Shown: positions 37,250 through 46,092, counted from the first letter of the stretch. The stretch is DNA of 64,000 bases from Shewanella glacialimarina (GCF_020511155.1 NZ_CP041216.1:2108001-2172000); one strand, 5' to 3'. Made by a program: numbers and translations. The notes: generated by a model not told the origin, from the sequence alone.

Positions 37250-38191
37250 ATGAAGAAAGTGCTCGATAGTGTTGATCAACGTACTAATCTAGTGGGTGAG
37301 AACCGCTTGGAGTTATTGCTGTTTCGAATTAACTCAACTCAGCTATTTGCAATTAACGTATTTAAAGTCAAAGAAGTCGTCAAAGTGCCATCGTTAAGCG
37401 CTCTTCCTGGCAGTAATAATAGTATCGCTGGAGTTGCTAACATTAGAGGCACTTCTATACCTGTGATTAATTTACGTGGCGCTATTGGCTTTTCTCCCTT
37501 ACCAATTACTGATGACTGTAATTTAATTATTACTGAGTATAATCGCAGTATACAAGGTTTCTTGGTTGGTAAAGTGGAACATATTGTTAACCTGACCTGG
37601 GGTGACATTATGCCACCGCCAAAAATGGCAGGTAAAAACAATTATCTAACTGCAATAACTCGGTTAGAGGACCAAGGTCAATCCCGCTTAGTATCGATTA
37701 TTGATGTAGAGAAAGTCCTCGCTGAAATCATTAATTATGATATTCGGTTATCGGATGGTGTTTTGGATGAGGCTTTAGCCCCACAAATGCCTGGTCGTAA
37801 AATATTAATTGTTGATGATTCAAGTACTGCCAGAAGACAGGTCAGAGAAACACTCAGTCAGCTGGGTATTGAAATTATTGAAGCGTCAGACGGGTTGCAG
37901 GCGTTGAACTTACTTAAGTCTTGGGCGGATAATGGCCAAAATGTCGCTACTGAATTATTAATGATGATAACGGATGCCGAAATGCCAGAGATGGATGGCT
38001 ACAAGCTCACTTCTGAAGTGCGTGCAGATCCTCGAATGGCTTCGTTATTTATCACATTAAATACGTCTTTGAGCGGCAGCTTTAATAATGCAATGGTTGA
38101 AAAGGTTGGCTGCGATGCTTTTATTTCGAAATTTCAGCCTGACTTATTAGTAACAGGTGTTCAAAATAGGTTAAGAGATATTCTGGGGTAA
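37250..38191 (+). CDS. cheV: Chemotaxis coupling protein CheV
   Basis: About 313 residues. A CheW domain spans about 15-165. A response-regulator domain from about 180 starts K-I-L-I-V-D-D-S-S, carries the phospho-acceptor aspartate in I-T-D-A-E-M-P-E-M-D-G-Y, and has the conserved lysine in F-I-S-K-F-Q-P. CheV couples receptors to CheA and tunes adaptation by phosphorylation. ATG 37250 is preferred over GTG 37238 because it has an AGG box at suitable spacing. Confidence 0.92.
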   Translation: MKKVLDSVDQRTNLVGENRLELLLFRINSTQLFAINVFKVKEVVKVPSLSALPGSNNSIAGVANIRGTSIPVINLRGAIGFSPLPITDDCNLIITEYNRSIQGFLVGKVEHIVNLTWGDIMPPPKMAGKNNYLTAITRLEDQGQSRLVSIIDVEKVLAEIINYDIRLSDGVLDEALAPQMPGRKILIVDDSSTARRQVRETLSQLGIEIIEASDGLQALNLLKSWADNGQNVATELLMMITDAEMPEMDGYKLTSEVRADPRMASLFITLNTSLSGSFNNAMVEKVGCDAFISKFQPDLLVTGVQNRLRDILG

Positions 38192-38231
38192 GCTTTCAAA
38201 TGGCTCATTACGAGCCTATGAGTAATATAGT

Positions 38232-38414
38232 TTAAAGAGGCTTTTTCTGATTTTCTAATGCACTAATCTCAGCCTCTATCAGTGCAGCTTCTGCTGTAAT
38301 CATAGAGTAAGATTTAATATCACCATTGCGCTGCGCGTGCATCGCTTTTTCAAGTTTTGACTCATAAAGTTTAGTGAGTTTTTTTATCGGATCTTGTCTG
38401 AATAATGAGAACAT
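38232..38414 (-). CDS. DUF6435 family small protein
   Basis: About 60 residues, starting M-F-S-L-F-R-Q-D-P-I-K-K-L and continuing A-M-H-A-Q-R-N-G-D-I-K-S-Y-S, a pattern recognised from DUF6435 proteins. It should form two charged helices. ATG 38414 is preferred over GTG 38423 from family alignment. Function unknown. Confidence 0.75.
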   Translation of the reverse strand: MFSLFRQDPIKKLTKLYESKLEKAMHAQRNGDIKSYSMITAEAALIEAEISALENQKKPL

Positions 38415-38607
38415 TTTAATCACTTGTATGTGGACGATACTAATTTATACGATAGAACATTGTTTTTGGTTTTGTTGGATTTAAGATTATTTCCCATAAC
38501 GAGAAGCTTCGGCTATTTTACGGGAAATTATTAGTGCTAACTATTGGTTTTTCTCTTGAAACGACGTTTATAGTAAGTCAAATTCTGCGAAATTGTTAGT
38601 CTGTAAT

Positions 38608-39264
38608 TTAGCGGTCTAAATCTTCAAGTAGTTCTTGTAGAATTTTTTGTTGCATACTTTTAGTCACGCCAATATTAAGTCTGGCGAGCTTGATTGCATG
38701 ACCAAATTGATCTTTACCTAAATAAGTCACCAACTGCTTTAAAAACTCTTCATCTAACGCCAATACTTGACAGTAATGCTTAATGCCTTGATTTAGGTTG
38801 TTGAATTGTAAGCCATCAAATTCGAAGCCTAAGGTATTAGTTCCTGCAAACAAGGGGTCATCTTCAAAGTGATTATCATCAATACTTAGCGCCCAGCCTA
38901 AAGCATTGATTCTTTTTTGAGCAATCTTGAACATCATCCAAGCGCTCTTTTTAAAGCCCCCAAAAATTCTACAATCAAATTCAGATTCTGCTAATTCTTG
39001 TTCGGTCCAATTAATGCCAATTGCCAAATCCTTATGGTATCGCTTCATTAACTGATCTTTAACCGCTTCACGACAATCCCAGATAGAGGTTAATAAGTGC
39101 TTTTGTGCCAGCAACTTACATTCTTGACATGCTGGGACGGTTAATGATGGGTGAGGAGTATGCGCCATACGCCAATAAGGCAACTCTGCATGGCAGGGTT
39201 CATCACAAAACCAACACATGTGGCGTTTATCGAAAGGAATGTCGACCATAGAAGGGTTTGTCAT
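38608..39264 (-). CDS. Uncharacterised protein with a four-cysteine zinc-ribbon-like motif
   Basis: A 218-residue protein with C-W-F-C-D-E-P-C near residues 17-23 and C-Q-E-C near 46-49, a likely zinc-binding knuckle pair resembling the start of HNH-type domains, although no catalytic H-N-H is apparent. The C-terminal half is helical and acidic. I do not recognise the family. It is on the same strand as its downstream neighbour cluster, with no overlap. Confidence 0.6.
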   Translation of the reverse strand: MTNPSMVDIPFDKRHMCWFCDEPCHAELPYWRMAHTPHPSLTVPACQECKLLAQKHLLTSIWDCREAVKDQLMKRYHKDLAIGINWTEQELAESEFDCRIFGGFKKSAWMMFKIAQKRINALGWALSIDDNHFEDDPLFAGTNTLGFEFDGLQFNNLNQGIKHYCQVLALDEEFLKQLVTYLGKDQFGHAIKLARLNIGVTKSMQQKILQELLEDLDR

Positions 39265-39340
39265 ATTGGATACTTAAGTAAGAGGTAGAAGAAAACGTGC
39301 AAATGCACTGAGATGAATATCCCAGTGCAAGTAACAATAA

Positions 39341-39700
39341 TTAATCTTTTTCGATATCAACTAAACTTTTTGCTAATACAATTGGGTCTATTTCAAAACA
39401 TTCTTGATCGCTTTCCCAGTTAACACCCACTAAAACGCCATCATCATTTAAGTCGCCAACCCAATACTCAAGAAAGTCGACCAAAGTGATACTAACCGCT
39501 GTGTATTCAGCCCATTCTTCGGTGCAATGACTTTTGGCAGTAGCTTCTGACGACCACAGTGGCATAACATCAGTTTCTTCAAACTCAGATGAATCACACA
39601 CAACCCATCCTTCGCCTGTTTCGTCCTGAAGACCCCAAACGATTTGGTGTTTTTTTACACTTTCGATGAAGCTAGTTAACGTCGGGTTTTGTTCGGTCAT
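39341..39700 (-). CDS. DUF2750 family protein
   Basis: About 119 residues, acidic and tryptophan-rich, with W-G-L-Q-D-E-T-G-E-G-W, P-L-W-S-S-E-A-T-A and V-G-V-N-W segments that match DUF2750. Cytoplasmic, function unknown. The start is uncertain: in-frame ATGs occur at 39712, 39706 and 39700; the last gives the most usual N-terminus (M-T-E-Q-N). Confidence 0.8.
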   Translation of the reverse strand: MTEQNPTLTSFIESVKKHQIVWGLQDETGEGWVVCDSSEFEETDVMPLWSSEATAKSHCTEEWAEYTAVSITLVDFLEYWVGDLNDDGVLVGVNWESDQECFEIDPIVLAKSLVDIEKD

Positions 39701-39921
39701 GATCATTCTCATTAAGTGAAGTTAAAAACGGTTTCATTATACTGAATACCTACTTTAGCTCAAGTTGGTTATGCCTAATGCTGATGGCTATTTCAGCTAA
39801 CACACTTTTTATATCGTAAATCGGTCTTTTTAAGGTTATTAAGCGCTTGTGAAGTTGATAGCAATCAGTCACGATATTCACACAATCTTATTTGTTATTA
39901 TTTGGGTGCCACTTGAGTCTT

Positions 39922-41130
39922 ATGCGCGTTAATTTATCCATTACAGCATTATTATTAAGCGTCAGTTTCTCTCATTCAGCTATAGCCAGTGCTGATTTTG
40001 CACAATGTGTGAGTCAATTACAGTTAAAAGCAAAGCAACAGGGTATTTCACAGCAAACAATTGATACTACGGTGGCTAACTTAAGCTTCATTCCTAGGGT
40101 GATTGAGCTCGATAATCAGCAGCCTGAGTTTACCACCACATTTAAAGATTATTATGACAAGCGTGTAACCGATTGGCGCATCAAAGAAGGACGCAAACTT
40201 TATCTGCAGCATAGTCAGTTATTAATGCAGTTAACCAATAAATATGGTGTTCCGGGTCAGTATATTGTTGCCTTTTGGGGGCTTGAAACTAACTACGGAA
40301 GCTATAAAGGGAATATGTCAGTGCTTAACTCATTAGCTACTTTGGCATGCGACCCTCGACGCAGCGAATATTTTACCCAGGAGTTGATGCAAGCTTTAAC
40401 CTTAAAAGAGCGCTATCAATTTGCTGATAAAGATATGGTTGGATCATGGGCGGGGGCAATGGGGCATACCCAGTTTATGCCAACTAATTATCTTAAGTAT
40501 GCAGTTGATGGCGATGGCGATGGCAGAGCAGATTTATGGAATAGTACCGCAGACGCATTAACCTCTGCGGCCAACTTTCTGCAACAATTAGGTTGGAAAG
40601 CCAATGAGCGTTGGGGACGGGAAGTACAGTTACCGAAAAATTATGATTTTGCCTATATGGGCAGTAAGGATACAAAATTATTGATTGATTGGGCTGGGCT
40701 AAACATAAAGCAATCAAGTGGCAAGCCGTTATCAACACCTGACATGCAAGCGGCATTGTATGTGCCTGCAGGCCATACAGGACCAGCTTTTTTAGGTTAT
40801 GAAAACTTTAATGTGATAATGCGCTGGAATCGTTCTGAATTTTACGCTATTGCGGTGGGTAAACTAGCCGATCAAATTAATGGTGGCGCTGGTATTTCTC
40901 ATCCTTTACCAAATCATCCCCGTTTAAACCGTGAAATGGTGCAACAGTTACAACAAAAACTGACTGATGAGGGTTTTGATGTGGGTAAACCAGATGGTAT
41001 TTTAGGTCGAAACTCTGTAATAGGATTGCAAGCTTATCAGCGTAAACATGGTTTAATAGCGGATGGTTATCCAGATAATGCTACATTTGAGAAGTTAGGC
41101 ATAAGCTTAAACAAATTGCCGACCCCATAA
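39922..41130 (+). CDS. Lytic murein transglycosylase, MltB/Slt35 type, with peptidoglycan-binding domain
   Basis: About 402 residues: a signal peptide, a catalytic domain at about 25-320 with W-G-L-E-T-N-Y-G-S (the glutamate being the catalytic acid), G-S-W-A-G-A-M-G-H-T-Q-F-M-P, and an EF-hand-like D-G-D-G-D-G-R-A-D-L-W, and a C-terminal PG_binding_1 domain with L-G-R-N-S-V-I-G-L-Q-A-Y-Q. It cuts glycan strands to 1,6-anhydro products. The signal peptide lacks a lipobox, so it is probably soluble in the periplasm. ATG 39922 is preferred over an upstream in-frame TTG. Confidence 0.9.
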   Translation: MRVNLSITALLLSVSFSHSAIASADFAQCVSQLQLKAKQQGISQQTIDTTVANLSFIPRVIELDNQQPEFTTTFKDYYDKRVTDWRIKEGRKLYLQHSQLLMQLTNKYGVPGQYIVAFWGLETNYGSYKGNMSVLNSLATLACDPRRSEYFTQELMQALTLKERYQFADKDMVGSWAGAMGHTQFMPTNYLKYAVDGDGDGRADLWNSTADALTSAANFLQQLGWKANERWGREVQLPKNYDFAYMGSKDTKLLIDWAGLNIKQSSGKPLSTPDMQAALYVPAGHTGPAFLGYENFNVIMRWNRSEFYAIAVGKLADQINGGAGISHPLPNHPRLNREMVQQLQQKLTDEGFDVGKPDGILGRNSVIGLQAYQRKHGLIADGYPDNATFEKLGISLNKLPTP

Positions 41131-41220
41131 GCATTTGTTAAGCTCTTGCGACTTTTTTAATAGCCGTTAACTGTATAATCGACAGTTGACGCAAATACAG
41201 ATTAATTTTAAGGATACGTA

Positions 41221-41703
41221 ATGAGCATTAAAGACAATATGGTTGTGCAGTTTAATTACACGCTGCGCGATGAAAAAGGCGAAGTGCTTGAATCAAATGA
41301 AGGCCGCGATCCGATAGCTTACCTTCATGGTAACGACAACATGATGCCTGGTATTGAAGATGCTATTACCGGTAAAGCAATTGGTGACAAGTTTACTGTC
41401 ACGCCTCCGGCAGCTGACACCTATGGTGAACGTCAAGAAGGAGCTGAGCAACGCGTCTCTGTTAAGCATTTATCAGGTGCTAAAGTATGGAAGCCAGGTA
41501 TGGCTGCTATCGTTAATTCTGATCAAGGTCAACGTCAAGTGACCATAGTTAAAGTCGGTAAGTTTATGGCCACAGTGGATGTTAATCATCCATTAGCGGG
41601 CCGTGAATTAACCTTTGATATTGAAGTCGTTGGTGCACGCGATGCAACTGATGAAGAAATCGCCCATGGTCATGCCCATGGCGCCGGTGGTCATCAGCAT
41701 TAA
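41221..41703 (+). CDS. slyD: FKBP-type peptidyl-prolyl isomerase, SlyD-like
   Basis: A 160-residue SlyD-like protein: the FKBP half starts V-V-Q-F-N-Y-T-L-R, contains Y-L-H-G and M-P-G-I-E-D-A-I (about 43-56), an inserted IF domain covers about 70-130, and a histidine-rich tail follows (H-G-H-A-H-G-A-G-G-H-Q-H). It catalyses prolyl isomerisation and acts as a chaperone; the tail can bind nickel. The tail is shorter than in E. coli SlyD. AAGGA precedes the ATG. Confidence 0.9.
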   Translation: MSIKDNMVVQFNYTLRDEKGEVLESNEGRDPIAYLHGNDNMMPGIEDAITGKAIGDKFTVTPPAADTYGERQEGAEQRVSVKHLSGAKVWKPGMAAIVNSDQGQRQVTIVKVGKFMATVDVNHPLAGRELTFDIEVVGARDATDEEIAHGHAHGAGGHQH

Positions 41704-41712
41704 TTAGCCGAT

Positions 41713-41750
41713 TTTCTCCCAAGCCTTCAATAGACTTGGGAGAAACTTTT
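41713..41750 (+). terminator. Terminator after slyD
   Basis: TTTCTCCCAAG and CTTGGGAGAAA form an 11-bp stem, and CTTTTATT follows. Confidence 0.75.
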
Positions 41751-41763
41751 ATTAAGTACCCAT

Positions 41764-41991
41764 ATGATCCTCGAATTCTCCCAAGGTAAGCTCATCATTA
41801 CCCCTAATGAAATACAATGTCGTCTTTTTGAAAATCATATTATTCTCAGCGCAGTTGTCGATGATATAAGTTGTTTTCATCATGGATTAGTCATAGCGGC
41901 TGATGCTGGTACGGTGAAATGGACAATTAAACTGGATAATCCACAACAGTTTGAACAATTGTTACAAGAAACCGGTATTCACGCTCAATAA
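41764..41991 (+). CDS. DUF3389 family small protein
   Basis: A 75-residue protein starting M-I-L-E-F-S-Q-G-K-L-I-I, with K-W-T-I-K-L-D-N in the C-terminal half; this resembles the DUF3389 family of Vibrio and Shewanella. The fold is probably all-beta and cytoplasmic. No function is known. It lies just upstream of the esterase and may share its transcript. Confidence 0.65.
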   Translation: MILEFSQGKLIITPNEIQCRLFENHIILSAVVDDISCFHHGLVIAADAGTVKWTIKLDNPQQFEQLLQETGIHAQ

Positions 41992-42030
41992 TATTCAAAG
42001 TTCACCACATACAAATAGATAAGGAATCAC

Positions 42031-42702
42031 ATGACTCAATCATCTCTAGAAGCCATTGTCGTTGAACCTAGCAATAAGGCTTCATCTTGTGTTATATGGT
42101 TACATGGTTTAGGTGATTCAGGTGCCGGTTTTGCTCCTGTAGTACCTGTTTTAGGGTTACCTGGCGATCATGCTATTCGGTTTGTTTTCCCACATGCACC
42201 AGAACAAGCGGTAACCATTAATGGGGGTTATGTCATGCGCTCATGGTATGACATCAAAAGCATGGACTTACATGATCGTGCAGATATCGCAGGTGTGCAG
42301 GCATCAGAGCTACAAATAAAATGTCTCATTGAGCAACAGATTGCAGCGGGTATTCCAGCAAACAAAATAGTGTTGGCTGGTTTTAGCCAAGGTGGTGTGA
42401 TGAGTTTGTTCACTGGGTTACGCTTTGAGCAATCTTTAGCCGGAATTATGGCTTTATCCTGTTATTTACCCGGTGGCGAGCATTTACCGGAACAACTTGC
42501 CCAGGCAAATAAACACACACCAATCTTGCAAAATCATGGTGAACAAGATGAAGTAGTGCCATTATTTGCTGGCAAAATGGCATACGATGCCTTGAATAAT
42601 GCGGGTTATAATAGCGTTTGGAAAACCTATTCAATGGCGCACAGTGTTTTGCCTACACAGTTATCTGAAATAGGTCAATGGTTGAAAAAAGTATTGATTT
42701 AA
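42031..42702 (+). CDS. Alpha/beta-hydrolase, carboxylesterase (EstB/lysophospholipase type)
   Basis: A 223-residue hydrolase with W-L-H-G-L-G-D-S-G near residue 23, the nucleophile elbow G-F-S-Q-G-G near 116, the acid in Q-D-E-V-V-P near 172, and the histidine in M-A-H-S-V-L. This is the carboxylesterase/phospholipase B family and it acts on short acyl esters. AAGGA precedes the ATG. Followed by a terminator. Confidence 0.9.
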   Translation: MTQSSLEAIVVEPSNKASSCVIWLHGLGDSGAGFAPVVPVLGLPGDHAIRFVFPHAPEQAVTINGGYVMRSWYDIKSMDLHDRADIAGVQASELQIKCLIEQQIAAGIPANKIVLAGFSQGGVMSLFTGLRFEQSLAGIMALSCYLPGGEHLPEQLAQANKHTPILQNHGEQDEVVPLFAGKMAYDALNNAGYNSVWKTYSMAHSVLPTQLSEIGQWLKKVLI

Positions 42703-42784
42703 TCGTTAACACTCAACTGTTAACACTGTTCTCTATGTAGGACAATGGTGCGCCGTTGGGTTGTATATAAAATAATCTTTGTTT

Positions 42785-42825
42785 ATAAAGGCTTAACCTC
42801 ATTATTGGGTTAAGCCTTTATTGTT
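42785..42825 (+). terminator. Terminator after the carboxylesterase gene
   Basis: ATAAAGGCTTAACC and GGTTAAGCCTTTAT form a 14-bp stem, with T-rich sequence on both flanks. Confidence 0.8.
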
Positions 42826-42911
42826 TACTGTATAGGTATAAATCCGATAGGGTTGCTCTGTTCTTTATTTGCAACAGTTTTTCATGTAACTCATTGTTAA
42901 TATTGCACTAA

Positions 42912-42940
42912 ATGTCATTGTTTTGTCATAAAGTTGTCAC
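42912..42940 (+). promoter_or_regulatory. Triple Pho box upstream of the UshA-type gene
   Basis: Three direct repeats ATGTCAT, TTGTCAT and TTGTCAC start at 42912, 42923 and 42934, exactly 11 bases apart, the spacing of PhoB half-sites. A possible -10, TATCAT, is at 42961-42966, some 20 bases on, slightly farther than usual. Confidence 0.65.
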
Positions 42941-43035
42941 ATGTATCCATCATTGTTTGCTATCATTTTAAGGTGAATTTAAAGTTCGCTTATCTATACA
43001 AATAAATACAAGATAAATAATAAATGGGGTTACAT

Positions 43036-44739
43036 ATGTCTAAAGTGTTGATAAAAGGGATGCTGGCATCAGCTGTGTTAGTTGCATTAGTGGGCTGTAA
43101 TAGTGATGATGCTAAAATTCCTACGACCTGCGCAGAAGCTGGAGCAGATTGTAAAATATTTACCGTACTTCACACCAACGATAACCATGGTCGCTTCTGG
43201 GAAAACAGTAATGGCGAATATGGCATGGCAGCGCGTAAAGCGTTAATCGATCAAATTCGTGCCGAAGTTAGCGCGAATGGTGGAGAGAGTATTCTATTAT
43301 CGGGCGGCGATATTAATACTGGTGTCCCAGAGTCAGACTTACAAGATGCCGTTCCTGATTTTATTGGCATGAACGAAATCCGTTATGACGCCATGGCAGT
43401 GGGTAATCATGAATTTGATAACCCATTAGCGGTATTAGATTCACAACGTTCTATCGCTAATTTCCCAATGCTAGCGGCCAATATCTATCATGCTGATGGC
43501 ACTACACGTTATTTTGAACCCTACAAAATATTCGATGTTAATGGTGTGCGTATTGCAGTAATTGGTTTAACAACCAAAGATACTGAGAAATTAGGTAACC
43601 CAGAATACATTCAAGATATCAAGTTTACCGATCCAACCACAGAAGTGGCAAAAGTGATTGCTGAAATTAAAGCTAATGATAAAGCGGATTTAATTTTTGC
43701 TACTACCCACATGGGACATTACGCAGATGGCAAAAATGGCAGTAATGCACCTGGTGATGTGGCAATGGCAAGAGCGCTGACAGCAGGTGATTTACATGCG
43801 GTAATTGGTGGTCATTCTCAAAACCCAGTGTGTATGGAACCAGGCACAAATGAATACGCTGATTTCAAACCTGGCGATGATTGTGCACCTGACATGCAAA
43901 ATGGCACTTATATCATGCAAGCCCATGAGTGGGGCAAGTATGTGGGACGTGCAGACTTTGAATATTTCAATGGTAAATTAAACCTTGCCAGCTATAAGTT
44001 GATCCCGGTTAACCTTAAGAAAACAGTAGAAGATGCTGAAGGTAAAAAGACCACGGTGCTTATCGGCGAAGAAATTATACCTGATGCAGATTTAAAGCAA
44101 TTACTGTCTTATTATCAAGCAAAAGGTCAAGGTCAATTAGGCGAAGTGATTGCTGAAACTGACGCTAAACTTGAAGGCGATCGCGCTATTGTGCGTGGTG
44201 AGCAAACTAACCTAGGTCGCTTAATTGCAGAAGCACAGCGTACTAAAGTTAGTGCAGATTTTTCTGTAATGAATTCAGGTGGTGTACGTGCATCAATTGC
44301 AGCGGGTGATATCTCGTATCGCGACGTATTAACCGTACAGCCGTTTGGCAACATGGTTACCTTAAACACACTCACTGGCGCACAAGTGTCTGAATACTTA
44401 GCAACAGTGGCGACATTCCAACGTGGTTCAGGTGCTTATGCACAAATTACTGGCGTTAAAATGACTGTCGACTGTGCAGCAAGCAGTGTTGATATCAGTG
44501 AAATCAATGGTGAAACGTATGCTGCCGATGGTAGCTACACCTTCACTGTACCAAGCTACAATGCCGCAGGTGGTGATGGTTATCCAAAACTTGAGTCAGT
44601 ACAAACAGGCTATGTTGATGCTGAGGTGCTTTATACTTACTTTAAAGATAAAGGCATGATTGTTGCTGCTGATTTCGCACCAGTAGGTGATATTGTTTAC
44701 ACTAACTCTAATAGTGTTTTAGGTTGTCAGTTAAACTAA
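43036..44739 (+). CDS. ushA: 5'-nucleotidase/UDP-sugar hydrolase type protein, lipoprotein form
   Basis: About 567 residues. A lipobox (A-L-V-G-C, cysteine near 21) makes it a lipoprotein. The metallophosphatase domain shows H-T-N-D-N-H-G-R, G-N-H-E-F-D, T-H-M-G-H and G-G-H-S-Q-N. The C-terminal substrate domain holds N-S-G-G-V-R-A near residue 414. It should release phosphate and nucleosides from extracellular nucleotides. ATG 43036 is used because a GGGG stretch lies six bases upstream; the in-frame ATG at 43024 has none. It sits behind a Pho box. Confidence 0.85.
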   Translation: MSKVLIKGMLASAVLVALVGCNSDDAKIPTTCAEAGADCKIFTVLHTNDNHGRFWENSNGEYGMAARKALIDQIRAEVSANGGESILLSGGDINTGVPESDLQDAVPDFIGMNEIRYDAMAVGNHEFDNPLAVLDSQRSIANFPMLAANIYHADGTTRYFEPYKIFDVNGVRIAVIGLTTKDTEKLGNPEYIQDIKFTDPTTEVAKVIAEIKANDKADLIFATTHMGHYADGKNGSNAPGDVAMARALTAGDLHAVIGGHSQNPVCMEPGTNEYADFKPGDDCAPDMQNGTYIMQAHEWGKYVGRADFEYFNGKLNLASYKLIPVNLKKTVEDAEGKKTTVLIGEEIIPDADLKQLLSYYQAKGQGQLGEVIAETDAKLEGDRAIVRGEQTNLGRLIAEAQRTKVSADFSVMNSGGVRASIAAGDISYRDVLTVQPFGNMVTLNTLTGAQVSEYLATVATFQRGSGAYAQITGVKMTVDCAASSVDISEINGETYAADGSYTFTVPSYNAAGGDGYPKLESVQTGYVDAEVLYTYFKDKGMIVAADFAPVGDIVYTNSNSVLGCQLN

Positions 44740-44784
44740 TTCTCAACAGACATTAACATTTGCAAGATGAAATTGTTAATGCAT

Positions 44785-44818
44785 AAAAGACAGCTAAGTT
44801 AGCTGTCTTTTTTTTAGT
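44785..44818 (+). terminator. Terminator after the UshA-type gene
   Basis: The stem AAAGACAGCTA / TAGCTGTCTTT is followed by a run of eight T. Confidence 0.88.
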
Positions 44819-44833
44819 ATTTTTTATTTTCCC

Positions 44834-44861
44834 CTTGAATTAACAAATCCCATCCCTATAT
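44834..44861 (+). promoter_or_regulatory. Heat-shock sigma-32 type promoter of ibpA
   Basis: CTTGAA (44834-44839), 14 bases, then CCCTATAT (44854-44861). The -10 element matches seven of eight positions of the CCCCATnT consensus and the spacing is in the sigma-32 range. Confidence 0.7.
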
Positions 44862-44921
44862 CTTATTTGTAACAAGATGAAAGTTAAAAACGCTCAACAG
44901 AGGTTTTGATATTTTGTTATC

Positions 44922-44994
44922 CATTGTGCCGAAAGGGCAATGAAAACTCGCCAATAATGGCTTAATTTTTACATATTGCTTTAGACAAGGATAT
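44922..44994 (+). promoter_or_regulatory. ROSE-like RNA thermometer in the ibpA leader
   Basis: ATATTGCTT (44973-44981) pairs with AAGGATAT (44987-44994) around a five-base loop with one bulged G. The 3' strand contains the ribosome-binding site, and the bulged G in TTGCT is the ROSE hallmark. A second hairpin, with a GAAA tetraloop, lies at 44922-44942. Confidence 0.65.
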
Positions 44995-44998
44995 GATT

Positions 44999-45448
44999 AT
45001 GCGTAATTTTTCTATTTCTCCAGATTTAACCCCACTATACCGTAGCGCTATTGGCTTTGACCGTTTAGCCCAGCTTGCGGAACATGCCGCAGCGAACAAT
45101 GGCAACAATGGCTATCCTCCATACAACATCGAATTGCTCGGTGAAAACCTTTATCGCATTACCATGGCTGTTGCTGGTTTCAACATGACTGAACTTGATA
45201 TCACTAGTGAAGGTGAAAAGTTATTAGTCAAAGGTAATAAAGCTAACACAAAAGATGAACGTAAATATCTTCATCAGGGCATTGCTGAACGAGGTTTTGA
45301 ACGGGTATTCCAGCTTGCAGATCATGTCAGAGTCGTCGGCGCTGAGTTAGAAAATGGATTGCTGAATATTGATTTGGAACGTGAGATCCCAGAAGCAATG
45401 AAAGCCCGTAAAATTGAAATTACTCGCTCTCGTATACTCGAAGAGTAA
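44999..45448 (+). CDS. ibpA: Small heat-shock protein IbpA-like (Hsp20)
   Basis: About 149 residues. It starts [14 protein letters not shown], has the alpha-crystallin domain at about 36-130 with Y-N-I-E-L-L, M-A-V-A-G-F and G-I-A-E-R-G-F-E-R, and the C-terminal K-I-E-I tail. It binds unfolded proteins during heat stress. ATG 44999 is chosen because AAGG is eight bases upstream, against two for ATG 44993. It follows a sigma-32-type promoter and an RNA-thermometer hairpin. Confidence 0.93.
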   Translation: MRNFSISPDLTPLYRSAIGFDRLAQLAEHAAANNGNNGYPPYNIELLGENLYRITMAVAGFNMTELDITSEGEKLLVKGNKANTKDERKYLHQGIAERGFERVFQLADHVRVVGAELENGLLNIDLEREIPEAMKARKIEITRSRILEE

Positions 45449-45512
45449 CCCTTAATTCATAACACGTTTCATTGTTCTCAATTTTCTCCCAAATTAGATG
45501 AATAGTATCATC

Positions 45513-45544
45513 AGGGCTTAGTCGAAGTGACTAGGCCCTTTTTA
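45513..45544. terminator. Terminator between ibpA and soxR
   Basis: AGGGCTTAGTC and GACTAGGCCCT form a stem (one T-G pair) around GAAGT, followed by TTTTT on the plus strand. Confidence 0.8.
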
Positions 45545-45594
45545 GTTTTTATGGGGTGAGCAATATGGGTTAAATTGCTATCAATAAGCTTTTT

Positions 45595-46041
45595 TTAATT
45601 GGTTATATCCAATAATACAGCCCCATTACCTTTATTGGCCAAAGTATCGTTCGGGTTATAAATAGGGCAGCTAGTCATCGACAGGCAACCGCAACCAATA
45701 CATCCTTCAAGTGAATCCCTTAAATCTTCTAGTGCTGTAATTTGTCTATTTAATTGCGTTTTCCACGTTTGCGATAGTTGGGTCCAATCATCTTTGTTTG
45801 GCGTTCTTTGATCAGGTAAATGGCTAAACGCGGTTTGAATATCCTGTAGGCTGATCCCAAACTGTTGAGCGGCTTTAATCACCGATACCCGTCGTAACAC
45901 ATCACGTTGGTAACGACGCTGATTACCTTGATTACGCAATGATTTAATTAAGCCTTTTTGCTCATAAAAATGCAATGTCGATACCTTAACACCACAACGC
46001 TTAGCCACTTGTCCCACAGACAGATCGTACTCGTTCAACAT
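45595..46041 (-). CDS. soxR: Redox-sensitive regulator SoxR
   Basis: About 148 residues of the MerR family: a winged helix at the N-terminus (V-G-Q-V-A-K-R-C-G-V-K-V-S-T-L-H-F-Y-E), a dimerisation helix, and the [2Fe-2S] motif C-I-G-C-G-C-L-S-M-T-S-C near residue 110. Oxidation of the cluster by redox-cycling compounds activates target promoters. ATG 46041 is preferred over GTG 46056. A near-perfect SoxR operator lies in the divergent region. Confidence 0.95.
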   Translation of the reverse strand: MLNEYDLSVGQVAKRCGVKVSTLHFYEQKGLIKSLRNQGNQRRYQRDVLRRVSVIKAAQQFGISLQDIQTAFSHLPDQRTPNKDDWTQLSQTWKTQLNRQITALEDLRDSLEGCIGCGCLSMTSCPIYNPNDTLANKGNGAVLLDITN

Positions 46042-46092
46042 ATTTAAGCCACACACGGAAAATTAAGATTATTAAAATAACGAAAAAAACGC

